DNA of 64,000 bases from CAZIQY01 sp964541605 (GTDB lineage Bacteria > Desulfobacterota > Syntrophia > Syntrophales > UBA2185). This document shows positions 62,396-64,000 of the stretch, piece by piece (position 1 is the stretch's first letter; the number at the start of each line of letters is the position of its first letter). Below the pieces are notes generated by a model. The model saw only the letters and a list, made by a program, of their open reading frames with translations. It made no database searches and was not told where the DNA came from. The translations under genes and the position numbers were made by a program. The stretch is taken from the NCBI GenBank assembly GCA_964541605.1, contig CAZIQY010000004.1:4659-68658 (forward strand), given 5' to 3'.

Positions 62396-62701
62396 ATGAC
62401 TAGGGAGCGTATTCCACCGGTGCATCCCGGTGCATATCTGAAGGAGTTATTGGATGAGTTGGCGTTGTCGCAATATCGCCTTGCGAAAGATATCGGCGTA
62501 CCCGCCATGCGTATCAACTATGTCGTGAACGGGAAGCGACCCGTTACCGCTGAACTCGCCCTGCGCCTGGGCCGTTATTTCGGGCAGAGTCCGCGTTACT
62601 GGCTGAACCTTCAAAGTCGATATGACATGGACATTGCGGAAGATACCCTGTCCGATCAGGTGGCGCGACAAGTTCGACCACTTGCTATTGCAGTAACATA
62701 A
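62396..62701 (+). CDS. higA: HigA-family antitoxin (XRE helix-turn-helix)
   Basis: 101 residues. PPVHPGAYLKELLDELALSQ is followed by YRLAKDIGVPAMRINYVVNG, the helix-turn-helix, and ELALRLGRYFGQSPRYWLNL, the HigA signature. It binds HigB and represses the operon. GCGGAGG precedes the ATG. The gene's own promoter region would lie before 62102. Confidence 0.94.
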   Translation: MTRERIPPVHPGAYLKELLDELALSQYRLAKDIGVPAMRINYVVNGKRPVTAELALRLGRYFGQSPRYWLNLQSRYDMDIAEDTLSDQVARQVRPLAIAVT

Positions 62702-62980
62702 TTTCACTTATCCAAGCTCCTTAATTAAACCGGTTGTAAGCAAAGCCGGTGCGCCAGAAGCAATATTGGCGCAGTCAGACCATAGAGAAATATAGAGGCG
62801 CTTTCCAGTTTTACCTACATCAAAGAATATGAAATTGTTGACGTATAGAACTTCCTGTACTGTTATTTTTCTGCTTCACCTTGTCCATTCAATCCTTCAA
62901 ATAGAAATCAAGACCGTATCTTGTGTTTCGCTTAGGGTTACTGTATAAAGTATCATCAATTTGTAAAAGGGGGCACATCG

Positions 62981-64000
62981 ATGAAATCTACCCTTATGCG
63001 AATTACCGTGATCTCTTTTCTGTTTGTCTTATTGACTCCTAATGTCACATCCGCCGAGATGAAAACCTTCATCAAGGAATACACCTATCAGGCAAGTGAG
63101 GCTGACAGTAAACTTTCTTCAAGAGTCATCGCCCTTGAACAGGTCAAAAGACTCCTTTTAGAGGAACTGGGAACTTATCTTGAGAGTCATACTGAGGTTG
63201 TAAATTATCAATTAACAACAGATCAGATTACAGCTTTGACAGCCGGTATCGTTTATACCCAAATCATAAAAGAGAAATGGGACGGAAAAAGATATTGGAT
63301 TAAGGCGAGGATTAAAGCAGATCCAGAAGAGGTAATTAACTCAATTAACCTTCTACGCAAAGACAAAGAACGCAAACATGAACTTGAAAATATAAGGCAA
63401 AGAAGCGACGCAGCATTAAGTGAAATAAAAAAGATAAAAAATGAATTGAATAGAACGAAAAAAGATCAAGCAATAATAGCGCAGTATAACGAAGCAATAA
63501 AAAAGATTACTATTACAAATTGGTTTGAGAAAGGATATGCCGCATCTATATCCGGTAATTATAATGAGGCGATATCTGCTTATGAAAAAGCTATCGAATT
63601 GAATCCTAAAGAGCCATACTCATACTATAATCGCGGTATTGTTTTTGGAAAATTATCGAATTACGGTCATGCCATAAGCGATTTTGATAGGGTAATTGAA
63701 TTAGATCCAAACTATGCCCAAGCATACATTATGAGAGGATTCTCTTATTTTTCGTTAGCTAACAACAATGTAGACCCAACAACCAATTACGGGCAAGCCC
63801 TCAAAGATTTAAATATGGCGGTTAAACTTAATCCTCTATTAGCATCAGGATACGTGCATCGGGGGAGTGTAAATTTTTTTTTCGGTTTCAATGATAAAGC
63901 ATTGAATGATTTTAATATAGCCATTGAGTTAGATCCTTCCAGTGCCGAGATATTGTCAAATGTTGTGGATGAGCGATATTCAACGTATCCTCGGCCCCCT
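62981..64000 (+). CDS. Secreted TPR-repeat protein (3' end outside window)
   Basis: 340 codons are visible and the frame is still open at the window edge. The signal peptide is ITVISFLFVLLTPNVTSA. A first domain of about 110 residues (EADSKLSSRVIALEQVKRLL) is followed by a charged coiled coil (residues 130-180). At least three tetratricopeptide repeats follow, for example YNEAISAYEKAIELNPKEPY and HAISDFDRVIELDPNYAQAY. The role is probably as a protein scaffold in the periplasm. AAAGGGGG precedes the ATG. It is lower in GC than its neighbours. Confidence 0.82.
   Translation, partial: MKSTLMRITVISFLFVLLTPNVTSAEMKTFIKEYTYQASEADSKLSSRVIALEQVKRLLLEELGTYLESHTEVVNYQLTTDQITALTAGIVYTQIIKEKWDGKRYWIKARIKADPEEVINSINLLRKDKERKHELENIRQRSDAALSEIKKIKNELNRTKKDQAIIAQYNEAIKKITITNWFEKGYAASISGNYNEAISAYEKAIELNPKEPYSYYNRGIVFGKLSNYGHAISDFDRVIELDPNYAQAYIMRGFSYFSLANNNVDPTTNYGQALKDLNMAVKLNPLLASGYVHRGSVNFFFGFNDKALNDFNIAIELDPSSAEILSNVVDERYSTYPRPP

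Noticed and set aside
1..64000. tRNA or rRNA genes
   Set aside because: I found no cloverleaf with a TTCRA loop or any rRNA-like segment by eye; a covariance search would be needed to be certain.

Overview
The window looks like a draft-assembly scaffold from a Gram-negative, strictly or facultatively anaerobic deltaproteobacterium (Desulfobacterota, perhaps the Syntrophus/Smithella group). The grounds are a cobalamin-dependent methionine synthase with a separate activation protein, a small 2x[4Fe-4S] ferredoxin, an IspH-UbiA fusion, a ZraP/ZraSR system with a sigma-54 promoter, and a TolC/MacAB-type efflux set. Genus is a guess. One run of 100 N inside the CRISPR array is an assembly gap.

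Positions 1-20,100 form a defence island. It opens with the C-terminal end of a tyrosine recombinase, a MntA-HepT toxin-antitoxin pair and a broken CoxE-like gene. A complete type III-A CRISPR-Cas system follows: cas6, an NE0113-family CARF protein, cas10(csm1), csm2, csm3, csm4 and csm5. After an AbiE pair and a RelE-type pair comes a second CRISPR signalling module: a DUF1874 ring nuclease (Crn2, homologous to AcrIII-1), a CARF-PD-(D/E)XK nuclease of the Can2/Card1 family, and a small two-CxxC protein. A shortened nucleotidyltransferase pair, cas1 and two different cas2 genes complete the locus. The array runs 17,419-20,013 with 35 visible identical 35-bp repeats. The 10-bp palindrome GCAACGTTGC lies upstream of cas6, cas10 and cas1 and may be a shared operator. 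The likely logic is that Cas10 makes cyclic oligoadenylate when Csm binds target RNA, Can2 is activated by it, and Crn2 (and perhaps the NE0113 protein) removes the signal.

Positions 20,300-35,600 are mainly minus-strand metabolic genes: an Old-Yellow-Enzyme oxidoreductase, a D-aminoacylase-like hydrolase, a DUF3047 lipoprotein, pyrE, a TonB-like protein, metH, a MetH activation protein and leuB-leuD-leuC-leuA, then a DUF1846 protein. metH is preceded by a cobalamin riboswitch and a short ORF coupled to it by an ATGA overlap. The leu operon is preceded by a leucine-rich leader peptide and an intrinsic terminator, the layout of classical attenuation.

Positions 35,800-47,500 hold a ZraP-like periplasmic protein with a consensus sigma-54 promoter, the divergent zraS-zraR pair, a STAS protein, a tolC-macA-macB efflux operon flanked by repeated TGGATA-N5-TATCCA palindromes, and fructose-1,6-bisphosphatase with a class II aldolase. 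Positions 47,500-52,600 contain hicB with a ruined hicA, a large hybrid sensor kinase broken by a frameshift, and a remnant of a second aldolase gene. Positions 52,600-61,900 carry minus-strand housekeeping genes (amidohydrolase, TauE permease, metG, PSP1/RicT, holB, tmk, ferredoxin, Nfu-type scaffold, lipoprotein, ispH-ubiA). The window ends with higB-higA and a TPR protein cut by the edge. I recognised no rRNA or tRNA gene.
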